NCBI GenBank assembly: GCA_900546115.1
Contig: URBQ01000015.1
Coordinates: 1 to 57,886 of the forward strand
Direction: 5' to 3'
Origin: an uncultured Collinsella sp.
GTDB taxonomy: Bacteria; Actinomycetota; Coriobacteriia; Coriobacteriales; Coriobacteriaceae
Length of the DNA stretch: 57,886 nt
In this document: one piece after another, positions 9,006-17,621 of the stretch
How positions within the stretch are numbered: the first letter of the stretch is position 1
How the letters are laid out: each line of letters begins with the position of its first letter
Made by a program: the position numbers and the translations under genes
The notes under the pieces: generated by a model
The model's input: the letters and a program-made list of their open reading frames with translations, nothing else
Told to the model about the DNA's origin: nothing
Database searches by the model: none

Positions 9006-11183
9006 CTAGGGGAGGAGCTTCATGGCGGCGTCGTGGGCGACGTGCTCGTAGGTGTCGTCGAGGGGCTTGAGCGGCAGCAGGGCGGCGGCCTGTGCGTCGC
9101 CACGGCGCTCAAGGGCGTGGGCGATGAGCCAGTCGGCGAGCTCGGGGTTCTTGGGTAGCGCTGGTCCGTGCAGGTACGTGCCGATGACTCCCTTGTAGAT
9201 CAGACCCTCAAAGCCATCGTCGCCGTTGTTGCCGGTGCCCACGACGACGGACGTTCCGAGCGGCGTGGCCTCTGCATCGAGCAGGGTGCGGCCGCCGTGG
9301 TTCTCGAATCCCACAAAGGGCTCGGGTGCCAGGTTGGCCTTGACGGCGACGTTGCCGATCAGGCGATCGGAGCCGCGCACGGTTTCGGCGGCAACGACGC
9401 CCAGGCCATCGATGCGATTCTCGCCCATATAGTACGAACGGCCGAGCAGCTGATAGCTGCCGCAGATAGCGAGCAGCGAGCCGCCGTCCTCAACATAGGC
9501 TGCGACCTTGTCTTTTTGAGCGAGCAGCTCGTGTGCCACGGCCAGCTGGTCGCGGTCGGAGCCACCGCCCATCATGACGATGTCGGCGTCGGTGAGATCG
9601 AGCGTCTCGCCCATACGGACTTCGTCCACGCGCACGGGAATGCCGCGCCAGGCGCAGCGGCGCTCGAGGGCAATGACGTTGCCGCCGTCGCCGTAGAGGT
9701 TGAGGGCATCGGGGTACAGATAGACGATGCGCAGGGGGCGCGAGAGCTCGACCGGCACAATGTCGGTGGGGACAGCGCTGCCATCGGCGCGCGTTACGGC
9801 GTGGGAGGCAACCGAGCTCGCATCGGTGCCCTTAAGCTCGTCGAGCTCCTTGACCAGCGGCGGGAAGGCCGTGTAGTTGGCGACGGCGTAGAACGTATCG
9901 CCAGCCTCCTCGTCTGCCACGGCGCCGATCGCCTGCTCGATATTCGAGATGATGGCGGCGTCGATGCCGGCGTACTTCAGGCGTACCTGCATATCGTGCG
10001 CGCGCGTACCCCCGACAAAGGCGATAAGCCCTGGGGTATCGGCGATGCGCTCGAAGTCGACGTCGTAGATCCACGAGACATCGTGGCCGTCGGCGTCGTT
10101 GTCGTTCAGGAAGAAGGCGCAGAGCCTGCCGCCTGCCGTTTTAATGGACTGGATCTGGCGATCGAAGCCCACGGGATTTTTGGCCAGGTTGGCCTCGACG
10201 GTACGGCCGGCGATCTCCCAGCGGCCCATGCGTCCGCCGGCGGGGACGTAGGCATCGAGCGTTGGCTGCAGATGTGCCGCGTCCACGCCCAACTCGCGCG
10301 CCGCAAAGAAGGCGGCGGCAACGTTGTAGACCATGTACAGGCCGTTGTAGCGCGTGGCGATGTGCGTTGCGGGCGCTTGTGCCTCGGGTCCAAAGTTCAG
10401 GTCAAAGCCGTAGCCGTCGCAGCCGAGTTCCACGCCCGTCACGCGACGGACAAGCCCAGGGCGGGCCCAGCCGCACGAAGGACAATGATAGGCGCCGAGC
10501 TGGCCGTACTGCACATAGTCGTATTCCAACGGCGCGTTGCACTGCGAGCAAAAACGCGAGTCGCTAATGCGATCGGACTCGGTGCCCGTGGCACCGTCGA
10601 TGCCAAAGGCGATGCTCGTGTTGGGGACGCGTGCGGCGATCGAGGCGCACAGCGGATCGTCGGCGTTATAGATGAGCGTCGTTGCCGGCGAAAGCTCCAG
10701 CGCGTGGGCGATGACGTCCTGGGTGTGGTCGATCTCGCCGTAGCGGTCCAGCTGGTCGCGGAACAGGTTGAGCAGCACAAAGTAGGTCGGCTTGAGCTTG
10801 GGCAGGACGCGCACCGTGTAGAGCTCGTCGCACTCAAAGACGCCTACGCGCTTGCCGCTTCCGGCACGCTTAAGATCGCTGCGGCTCTCGAGCAGGGCGC
10901 CCACCACGCCCGGCTCCATGTTGTTTCCGGCACGGTTGCATACCACGGTGACGCCGCTGGCGGCAACGGCGTCGGCGATGAGGTTGGAGGTGGTGGTCTT
11001 GCCGTTGGTGCCGGTGATTACCACGCTGCGGTCGACAAGGTCCGCGAGGTCGCTCAGCAACTCGGGGTCGATCTTCATGGCGATGCGGCCGGGGAGTACG
11101 CCGCCCTGGCGCTTAAGGACGGAGCGCAGCCCCCAGCGGGCGATATCGCTCGAGGTGCAGGCGAGAGATGAGCGGAAGTTCAT
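9006..11183 (-). CDS. Lipid II isoglutaminyl synthase, MurT and GatD fused in one chain
   Basis: 725 residues. MurT-GatD amidates the alpha-carboxyl of D-glutamate in lipid II, using glutamine. N-terminal MurT part, about 1-450: Mur ligase P-loop GTNGKTTT (58-65), a four-Cys zinc ribbon (CSQC and CPSC, about 205-235), Mur central and C-terminal domains (GRMGRWEIAGR, LAKNPVGFD). C-terminal GatD part, from about 485: a CobB/CobQ-like class I amidotransferase with the nucleophile in LAICGSYQLLG (about 572) and the catalytic His in GTYLHGPAL (about 670). In streptococci and staphylococci the two are separate subunits of about 440 and 240 residues; here the order is the same but there is no stop between them. 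AGGAA precedes the ATG. Confidence 0.92.
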   Translation of the reverse strand: MNFRSSLACTSSDIARWGLRSVLKRQGGVLPGRIAMKIDPELLSDLADLVDRSVVITGTNGKTTTSNLIADAVAASGVTVVCNRAGNNMEPGVVGALLESRSDLKRAGSGKRVGVFECDELYTVRVLPKLKPTYFVLLNLFRDQLDRYGEIDHTQDVIAHALELSPATTLIYNADDPLCASIAARVPNTSIAFGIDGATGTESDRISDSRFCSQCNAPLEYDYVQYGQLGAYHCPSCGWARPGLVRRVTGVELGCDGYGFDLNFGPEAQAPATHIATRYNGLYMVYNVAAAFFAARELGVDAAHLQPTLDAYVPAGGRMGRWEIAGRTVEANLAKNPVGFDRQIQSIKTAGGRLCAFFLNDNDADGHDVSWIYDVDFERIADTPGLIAFVGGTRAHDMQVRLKYAGIDAAIISNIEQAIGAVADEEAGDTFYAVANYTAFPPLVKELDELKGTDASSVASHAVTRADGSAVPTDIVPVELSRPLRIVYLYPDALNLYGDGGNVIALERRCAWRGIPVRVDEVRMGETLDLTDADIVMMGGGSDRDQLAVAHELLAQKDKVAAYVEDGGSLLAICGSYQLLGRSYYMGENRIDGLGVVAAETVRGSDRLIGNVAVKANLAPEPFVGFENHGGRTLLDAEATPLGTSVVVGTGNNGDDGFEGLIYKGVIGTYLHGPALPKNPELADWLIAHALERRGDAQAAALLPLKPLDDTYEHVAHDAAMKLLP

Positions 11184-11228
11184 GAAGCCGTTCCTAACGT
11201 GAATGACATGGTCGTGACGTTTGCGCCG

Positions 11229-12272
11229 TTAAAAGCCGTAACGGCGCGCAAATTCCTGGGCAAGCTGCGATACGTCTTCGCAAGCGCTGGCCCAGGGGGC
11301 AAAGTCGGGAGTATCCGAGATGATGCCGTCGGCTTCCCAAACTGCCTGATGCGAAAGGTCCCAGGGGTCGTGCGGCTCGGGCCGGCAGGGAAGGTACGGT
11401 GTCTGATACATGGGGTTCAGCAAAAAGAACGCGCCGCCCTCGCAGCGGTTGGCAAACTCGCGCAGCGCGCGTGTGGCCGGGCGCATCTTGTTCGTTTTGA
11501 ACAGCAAGATCGTGCGGGCGAGCAGGTACCAGGGGGAGTCCTCGAGGACATCGGCCCCCATCTGTTCCTCGAGCTGGTGGGCCAGGGCAAAAAAGCCGTC
11601 CTCGTCTTCCAGACGAGCGAGGGCGAGTAGCACGGTGCCTGCAGCTCGGGTGGGATAGCCCTCCGCCTTAAGAACACGGCGAGAATAGTTGGCGGCGGCA
11701 CGGTAACGAGCGCTCGCCATGCACAGCTGCGAGATGGCCTCGAGCGTGTGGAGCCACCCGATAAGCGCCGGCTCGCTTACGGTGAGATCGGCCGCCGTCA
11801 CGCCGTCCGTCAAAACCTTGTTGGCCCAGTAGTGTGGGGCCTCCATGTCGAACCCGGGCACGCTTTGCTGCAGGTAATCGGCCGTGGTCGCCTCGAGTTT
11901 CATCAGGTCGCCCAGGCAGGCGTCGACGGGCGTGTCCGCCAAAATGATGGCGAGCAGCTGGGCATCGACGACATACGCATCGATGCGGACAATCTTGAGC
12001 AGCTCATCGCGCATATCGTCGAACAGGCGGTTGCGTGTCTTCTCAAACTCCTCGTCGCTGCCCATGTCCTCGATGCGATGGAGTTCGTCGAGCAGGTGGC
12101 GGTGGACGCCGGCATAGGACAGCAGCGCCTGGGCATGCTCGGTCTGCGCATACTTGTGAGGGCTGACGCTCACGTCGTTATGGACAAGATCGCGTGCTGC
12201 ATCGGTGAGTTCGGGGTGCGACGCAACGTAGGCGCGCTCCAGGTAGGCGGGGATGTAGACGCTCGGATCCAT
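11229..12272 (-). CDS. Helical-repeat hypothetical protein (second of a pair)
   Basis: 347 residues, no signal peptide or membrane segment. Mostly Ala/Leu/Glu-rich helices with TPR-like spacing (for example SARYRAAANYSRRVLKAEG and AVLLALARLEDEDGFF-type pairs). It resembles the gene upstream in layout, and its ATG overlaps that gene's stop as TAATG, so the two are co-translated and probably act together. No catalytic motif seen. Likely cytoplasmic scaffold or binding protein; function not recognised. Next gene downstream is murT-gatD on the same strand, about 45 bases on, so it may share that transcript. Confidence 0.7.
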   Translation of the reverse strand: MDPSVYIPAYLERAYVASHPELTDAARDLVHNDVSVSPHKYAQTEHAQALLSYAGVHRHLLDELHRIEDMGSDEEFEKTRNRLFDDMRDELLKIVRIDAYVVDAQLLAIILADTPVDACLGDLMKLEATTADYLQQSVPGFDMEAPHYWANKVLTDGVTAADLTVSEPALIGWLHTLEAISQLCMASARYRAAANYSRRVLKAEGYPTRAAGTVLLALARLEDEDGFFALAHQLEEQMGADVLEDSPWYLLARTILLFKTNKMRPATRALREFANRCEGGAFFLLNPMYQTPYLPCRPEPHDPWDLSHQAVWEADGIISDTPDFAPWASACEDVSQLAQEFARRYGF

Positions 12273-13348
12273 TAGAGGTCTCCTCCCTTAAACGGCAAGC
12301 CCTGCTCGGCCGCTCGCAGGATGCGCTCGTCGATCTGGGAACGCACGATATCGTTGGTGGCGACCCAGGCGGCAAAGCTGGCGTTGTCGGGGGCACCCAG
12401 GCCCTCCTGCAGAACCGGCGTCGCTTCGGACAGCGCAAGGACAAGCTCGTCGGTGGAGCCCGCATCCACGTTGACGCGGGCATAGACGCCATCGGGAAAC
12501 TCGGTTTGGAAGTAGAGCGCCTCGGCTGCGTGCGGGCACGAGCGTGCAAGGATGCGCAAGTAGTGCTCGGCACCCTCGTAGTCCAGCTCGCGCCAGGCAG
12601 CGCTCATCAGCGCGATGAGCGTCCACGGGTCCAAGTCACGCTCTGCATCCTTGGGACGACGGCGTAGCGGCGTGTTGGCGAGATAGGGGACGGAGTGGGC
12701 AGAGCGAAAGCGCTTGAGCTCCTCGGCGGGGTATTCGAGCTTTGCCATGGCAAGCATCGCAGTATGGCGGACGCCGGCGGGGTCGTTGGGCGCAAAGTCC
12801 AGGCTGCGATTCGCGGCTTCGAGCGACATGCGATAGCGGCCGCTAATGAGGGCGCGCGACGCAAGGGCGGCAAGCCAGCGCAGGTAGGGGCGGCGCATAA
12901 GGTCGCCAGCGGCCTCGCGCTCGTAGGGGTCCTGCGCCGAGGCGATCTTGAGTGCCAGGTCGTGCTCGACTTCATCGCGCTTGGATACCAAATACTGTAC
13001 GTACTCCTCGTTGGAGTTGGCGGTGAGGGCGGTCAGCATGCGCTGGGCATCCCAGTTGGTGGGGTCGAGCGCGGCTGCCTCGCGAAGCATGTTTTCGGCT
13101 GTGGTCTCTTCTTGCTCTGCCTGGGCATCGTCAGGGATAAAGGGAATGCGGTAGTCGACAGCCTCGACCACCTTGGCAATCAGATGTCCGGCGCGGTCGC
13201 GATCATGCACGATGAGCGGCGCGGGGTTGCGGGTGAATTGTTCCATCAGACGCTCTACGGCGGTGCCATCGGTGAGCGGGATATTGTCGCGGCGCAAGGC
13301 CTCAAGAACGAGGCGATGGCAATCCTCTTGAATGGGATCGAATGCCAT
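12272..13348 (-). CDS. Helical-repeat hypothetical protein (first of a pair)
   Basis: 358 residues from the ATG of MAFDPIQEDC, chosen because of the AGGAGG-like site (GGAGGCC) just upstream; ten more in-frame residues are possible but lack one. Contains tetratricopeptide-like helices: LEAANRSLDFAPNDPAGVRHTAMLAMAKL and ELDYEGAEHYLRILAR-type stretches. Similar in size and style to the next gene, with which it overlaps by one base (TAATG), suggesting an old duplication. Soluble; no enzyme motif found. Families of this type in Coriobacteriia remain uncharacterised as far as can be judged. Confidence 0.7.
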   Translation of the reverse strand: MAFDPIQEDCHRLVLEALRRDNIPLTDGTAVERLMEQFTRNPAPLIVHDRDRAGHLIAKVVEAVDYRIPFIPDDAQAEQEETTAENMLREAAALDPTNWDAQRMLTALTANSNEEYVQYLVSKRDEVEHDLALKIASAQDPYEREAAGDLMRRPYLRWLAALASRALISGRYRMSLEAANRSLDFAPNDPAGVRHTAMLAMAKLEYPAEELKRFRSAHSVPYLANTPLRRRPKDAERDLDPWTLIALMSAAWRELDYEGAEHYLRILARSCPHAAEALYFQTEFPDGVYARVNVDAGSTDELVLALSEATPVLQEGLGAPDNASFAAWVATNDIVRSQIDERILRAAEQGLPFKGGDL

Positions 13349-13848
13349 GGGGCCTCCTTTGCTGCGGTTAGGGTTCAAATGTCTCTATATAAGGTTCTAG
13401 TTTACCCGCATGTGGCACACCGGGGGTGTCGCACTTAGACTTGCACCTTTGCACCACGAAGACGGATGTCGCACAAATGTCGGCACCTTGGACGACCGAG
13501 TGGTATCACGGTGCCGCAAACGGTCGATTTTTGGCGGCGAACGGTGCATATTTTGGAGGGGCACAGTCCTGCCCAGGATATGTAGTCAACCTTGATAAAA
13601 CGTTTGCCCAGCTTGGGAGTATGAATGCCGCACAAGGGTCTTCAGGGATAGAAAAAACGTTTCATCATTGTCGGCTTTAGGTGAATAACTGACCAACCAG
13701 AACGGTAGAATAGTGTTTGTCTGAGCGTTGAGACGTTTAGACATCGCGCATTGTCATCGCCGGCAACGCGCAAAACGGTCCTAACGGAGCCAATCGGGTG
13801 CTCCGTTATATACGCAAGTCTAAGAGGGGCTTGTTTAGGAGGCACAGT
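13349..13848. other. 500-bp intergenic region upstream of adh
   Basis: Divergent gap without a convincing gene; short frames inside have no ribosome binding site. It holds the inverted pair CGGCACC/GGTGCCG near 13486-13517. TAGAAT at about 13707 could be a -10 for the alcohol dehydrogenase. The last 50 bases are its leader with AGGAGG. Confidence 0.5.
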
Positions 13849-15072
13849 ATGGGACGTTTTACCAATCCTCGCGATCTGTACTTTGGTGAGGGCGCTCGCC
13901 ACGAGGTGAAGAACCTCAAGGGCAAGAAGGCCATCATCGTTTCTGGCGGCAGCTCTATGCGCCGCGGCGGGTTCTTGCAGGACGTTGAGGCCGACCTTAA
14001 GGAAGGCGGCTTCGAGGTCAAGCTGTTCGAGGGCGTCGAGTCCGATCCGTCCATCGAGACGGTCATGAAGGGCGCCGAGGCCATGCGCGAGTTCGAGCCC
14101 GACTGGATTATCGCCATCGGCGGCGGCTCGCCCATCGATGCCGCTAAGGCCATGTGGGTCTTCTACGAGTATCCCAAGGAGTCCTTCGATAACATCATCC
14201 AGCCGTTCAGCTTCCCCGAGCTGCGTCAGAAGGCTCATTTCTGCGCCATCTCCTCTACCTCCGGTACCGCTACCGAGGTCACTGCCTTCTCCGTCATCAC
14301 CGACTACGCCAAGGGCATCAAGTACCCGCTGGCCGACTTCAACATCACCCCGGATGTCGCCATCGTCGACCCCGAGCTCACCTACACCATGCCTGCTAAG
14401 CTTTGCGCTCACACCGGCATGGACGCTCTGACCCACTGCATGGAGGCCTACGTTTCCACCTGCGCTTCTATGTTCACCGATGCCAACGCCCTGCACGGCA
14501 TCCGCGAGATCGTCGAGTGGCTGCCCAAGTCCTATGCTGGCGACCATGAGGCTCGTCAGCACATGCACGAGGCTCAGTGCATCGCCGGTATCGCCTTCTC
14601 CTCGGGTCTGCTCGGCATCGTTCACTCCATGGCTCACAAGACCGGTGCAGCCTTTGAGAACGGCCACATCATCCACGGTGCTGCTAACGCCATGTACCTG
14701 GGCAAGGTCATCCAGTGGAACTCCAAGGATCCCCGTGCTGCCGAGCGTTACGCTTACGTGGCCAAGGAGATCCTGCACCTTCCCGGCGAGACCAACGAGG
14801 AGCTCATCGCTGCGCTCGTCCAGAAGATCCGCGACCTCAACGACCAGCTCAACATTCCGCAGTCCATCAAGGATTACGCGAATGGCGGCGTGAAGGTCGA
14901 CGCCGAGAACCCGCAGATGGTTTCCGAGGAGGAGTTCCTCGCGAAGCTCCCCGAGATCGCCGCGAACGCCGAGCAGGACGCCTGCACGCCCGAGAACCCG
15001 CGTGAGACCAAGGCTGCCGACTTCGAGAAGATTCTCAAGGCCTGCTACTACGACACCGACATCGATTTCTAA
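13849..15072 (+). CDS. Iron-containing alcohol dehydrogenase (butanol-dehydrogenase-like)
   Basis: 407 residues. NAD(P)H-dependent reduction of short aldehydes to alcohols, or the reverse, in fermentation. Seen: FGEGARHEV, nucleotide-binding GGGSPIDAAKAM, STSGTATEVT, and the metal-binding region with the HTGMDALTHCMEAY and HSMAHKTGAAFENGHIIHGAAN segments carrying the iron-ligand His residues. The start is the ATG of MGRFTNPR with AGGAGG seven bases upstream. Stands alone between a long leader and its own terminator, but is followed by two distant relatives of the same superfamily. Confidence 0.92.
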   Translation: MGRFTNPRDLYFGEGARHEVKNLKGKKAIIVSGGSSMRRGGFLQDVEADLKEGGFEVKLFEGVESDPSIETVMKGAEAMREFEPDWIIAIGGGSPIDAAKAMWVFYEYPKESFDNIIQPFSFPELRQKAHFCAISSTSGTATEVTAFSVITDYAKGIKYPLADFNITPDVAIVDPELTYTMPAKLCAHTGMDALTHCMEAYVSTCASMFTDANALHGIREIVEWLPKSYAGDHEARQHMHEAQCIAGIAFSSGLLGIVHSMAHKTGAAFENGHIIHGAANAMYLGKVIQWNSKDPRAAERYAYVAKEILHLPGETNEELIAALVQKIRDLNDQLNIPQSIKDYANGGVKVDAENPQMVSEEEFLAKLPEIAANAEQDACTPENPRETKAADFEKILKACYYDTDIDF

Positions 15073-15094
15073 TCGACTCTTGTTATCGTAACGA

Positions 15095-15134
15095 GGGGCT
15101 CCGCACGTATCTGTACGGAGCCCCTTTCTTTTTT
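15095..15134 (+). terminator. Terminator of adh
   Basis: GGGGCTCCG and CGGAGCCCC arms, 12-base loop, then TTTCTTTTTTATTTT. Confidence 0.92.
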
Positions 15135-15155
15135 ATTTTAGAGAATGGGATAGTT

Positions 15156-16256
15156 ATGGCTGCAATTTTCAATAGCCCCAGCAAGTACATCCAGGGCCCG
15201 GACGAGCTGGCCAAGCTCGGTTCCTATGTCGAGCCGCTCGGCGCTAAGGCCCTCGTCATCGTGACGCCTTCGGGCAAGAAGCGCGTCGGTGCTAAGATCG
15301 AGGGCGGTTTTGCTGAGGCTAAGGCCGAGCTGCTGTTTGAGGACTTTAACGGCGAGTGCTCCAAGGGCGAGGTCGATCGCCTGGTTGCGCTCGCTCGCGA
15401 CAACGGTTGCGACATCATCGTCGGCGTCGGTGGCGGCAAGATCCTCGACACCGCGAAGGCCGTTGCCTACTACCTGGAGTCCCCGGTTATCATTTGCCCC
15501 ACCATCGCTTCGACCGATGCCCCGTGTTCGGCGCTTTCGGTGCTCTATACCGATGACGGCCAGTTCGACAAGTACCTCTTCCTTAAGGCAAACCCCAATA
15601 TTGTCCTGATGGATACGACGGTTATCGCGGCGAGCCCGGTGCGCCTGACGGTTTCCGGTATGGGCGATGCGCTCGCAACCTACTTTGAGGCCCAGGCGAC
15701 GCATGATGCCGACGGCGGCACCTGCGCCGGCGGCAAGGGCGGAATGGCTGGCCTGGCGCTCGCCAAGCTCTGCTACGAGACGCTTATGGCCGATGGCGTC
15801 AAGGCCAAGGTCGCGCTGGAGAAGGGTGCGCTCACGCCTGCCGTCGAGCATATCATCGAGGCCAATACGCTGCTTTCGGGCATTGGCTTTGAGAGCTCGG
15901 GCCTTGCTGCTGCTCATGCCATCCACAATGGTCTGACGATGCTGCCCGAGTGCCACGGCATGTATCACGGCGAGAAGGTCGCCTTCGGCACCATCGTTCA
16001 GCTGGTACTCGAAGATGCCCCGACCGAGAAGCTCGAGGAAGTCTTGGGCTTCTGCATTGAGCTGGGCCTGCCGGTCACGATGAAGGAACTTGGCGTTGCC
16101 GAGCTTACGCGCGAGCAGGCCATGATTGTTGCCGAGGCCGCCTGCGCGCCCGATGACACCATGTGCAACATGCCGTTTGAGGTGACGCCCGAGATGGTCG
16201 CAAACGCCATCCTGGGTGCCGACGCGCTGGGCCACTACTATCTCATGGATGAGTAA
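15156..16256 (+). CDS. gldA: Glycerol dehydrogenase
   Basis: 366 residues. NAD-dependent oxidation of glycerol to dihydroxyacetone, or the reverse. Typical features: SPSKYIQGPDEL at the N-terminus, GVGGGKILDTAKAV (nucleotide binding), PTIASTDAPCSALSV, and zinc ligands in GMGDALATYFEA (Asp), GLAAAHAIHNGL (His) and HGMYHGEKVAFG (His). Length matches the family. Flanked on both sides by terminators, so it is transcribed alone; the promoter must lie in the short region after 15134 or transcription reads through from adh. Confidence 0.93.
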   Translation: MAAIFNSPSKYIQGPDELAKLGSYVEPLGAKALVIVTPSGKKRVGAKIEGGFAEAKAELLFEDFNGECSKGEVDRLVALARDNGCDIIVGVGGGKILDTAKAVAYYLESPVIICPTIASTDAPCSALSVLYTDDGQFDKYLFLKANPNIVLMDTTVIAASPVRLTVSGMGDALATYFEAQATHDADGGTCAGGKGGMAGLALAKLCYETLMADGVKAKVALEKGALTPAVEHIIEANTLLSGIGFESSGLAAAHAIHNGLTMLPECHGMYHGEKVAFGTIVQLVLEDAPTEKLEEVLGFCIELGLPVTMKELGVAELTREQAMIVAEAACAPDDTMCNMPFEVTPEMVANAILGADALGHYYLMDE

Positions 16257-16270
16257 ATCAAGCTAAGGAA

Positions 16271-16304
16271 GGGGCAAAGCCAGCAGATGGCTTTGCCCCT
16301 TTTT
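16271..16304 (+). terminator. Terminator of gldA
   Basis: GGGGCAAAGCC and GGCTTTGCCCC with a 7-base loop, then TTTTT. Confidence 0.92.
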
Positions 16305-16308
16305 GCTA

Positions 16309-16373
16309 TGGTGCAAACTACCCTGACCCCTTCGCACCAAGTTGGTGCAAGGGGGTCAGGTTGCTTTGCACCA
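16309..16373. repeat. 65-bp palindromic repeat
   Basis: Arms: TGGTGCAAA, then CCTGACCCC, then GCACCAA, mirrored by TTGGTGC, GGGGGTCAGG and TTTGCACCA. A nearly complete fold-back with almost no loop, located between a terminator and the next gene. REP-like or MITE-like. Confidence 0.8.
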
Positions 16374-16403
16374 ATCGTTGTTTGATGAAGGGCGGATTCT
16401 CGT

Positions 16404-17471
16404 ATGGCGCTTCCTATGGTTTATGGCGGTCCCGGCCGGTATGTTCAGGGGTCGGGCGAACTTTCGCGTCAGGGCAGGTATTTGTCATGGTTGGGCTGCG
16501 CTGCCTATGTCTTGTTTGACCAGGGCACCGAGGATCGGCTGTGCAGACAGATCGTCGATGGATTTCTGGATGAAGATCTAAGCGAGCCGTTCTTTAAGAT
16601 TTATGACGGTCCGTGTACGGAAGAGGCCGTTGTCGAAATGGCTAAGGAAGCCCAGGCAGAGTATTGCGACATGGTGGTGGGTATTGGCGGTGGAAAGATG
16701 CTCGATATCGCCAAGGCCGTTGCGTTTTATGCCGAGTTGCCGTTGTGCGTATGCCCCACGGCGGCTTCGATGGACGGTCCGTGCAGCGCGATTTCGGTGC
16801 TGTATCACGAGGACGGGTCGTTCGACCGCTACCTGATGCTCGAGAAGAATCCAGACCTGGTCGTGGTCGATACCAACGTGGTCGCGGCGGCCCCACTGCG
16901 TATGACGGTCGCTGGCATGGGCGACGCGCTGGCAACGTACTTCGAGGCGCGTTCGTGCGCCGCGGTGCGCGGCACCAACGAGCACGGTGGCGCGCCGGGG
17001 CACTTGGCTCTGGTCGCGGCACGTGCCTGCTATGACACACTCATGGAGTGCGGCGTCGCTGCCAAGCGCGATCTCAAAAAGGGCCGTACATCGCCGGCAG
17101 TTGAGCGCCTGATCGAGTGCAATATTCTGCTCTCGGGCGTCGGCTTTGAGAGCGGTGGCTTGGCGTTGGCGCATGCCATCGCCAACGGTCTGACGATTCT
17201 GCCCGAGTGCAGGGCCATGCATGGCGAGGCCGTGGCATTTGGCCTGGTGGTGCAGCTGCGCCTGGAGCGTGCGCCCGAGCTTGATCAGGTGCTCGAGTTT
17301 TGCCAGCGCGTCGGTCTGCCGACCACGCTCGAGGAGCTGGGCCTTGGTGAGATTTCCGATACCGATCTGCAGGGTGTTGCAAATGCGGTCTTTAGAAACG
17401 AGCGCAACATGGCCAACGAGCAGACCAAGGTGACCAAACAGAAGCTCGTGCAGCTCATGTGCGAGGCATAG
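16404..17471 (+). CDS. Glycerol-dehydrogenase-like protein (second paralogue)
   Basis: 355 residues of the same fold as the preceding gldA: GIGGGKMLDIAKAV, CPTAASMDGPCSAISVLY, and the zinc ligands GMGDALATYFEA, GLALAHAIANGL and CRAMHGEAVAFG are all kept. The N-terminus differs: YGGPGRYVQGSGEL is followed by a short, divergent Rossmann half. The C-terminus ends in a Lys-rich helix rather than the gldA tail. GAAGGGCGG precedes the ATG. It may be an active dehydrogenase with another polyol or 2-keto substrate. The specificity cannot be told by eye. Confidence 0.85.
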   Translation: MALPMVYGGPGRYVQGSGELSRQGRYLSWLGCAAYVLFDQGTEDRLCRQIVDGFLDEDLSEPFFKIYDGPCTEEAVVEMAKEAQAEYCDMVVGIGGGKMLDIAKAVAFYAELPLCVCPTAASMDGPCSAISVLYHEDGSFDRYLMLEKNPDLVVVDTNVVAAAPLRMTVAGMGDALATYFEARSCAAVRGTNEHGGAPGHLALVAARACYDTLMECGVAAKRDLKKGRTSPAVERLIECNILLSGVGFESGGLALAHAIANGLTILPECRAMHGEAVAFGLVVQLRLERAPELDQVLEFCQRVGLPTTLEELGLGEISDTDLQGVANAVFRNERNMANEQTKVTKQKLVQLMCEA

Positions 17472-17621
17472 CTTGGCGCTTGATTGACCTTGTGCAATCG
17501 AGGCGGCGATGGGCATAGGCTATTTGCCGCAAAGATGCGCCGCGTGTAATTTGCCCGAGGCGTGAGCCGATGGCGTATCATTATCTCTTGCTTGTTTGCA
17601 CTGCTCAGGGAGGGGCCGCGC

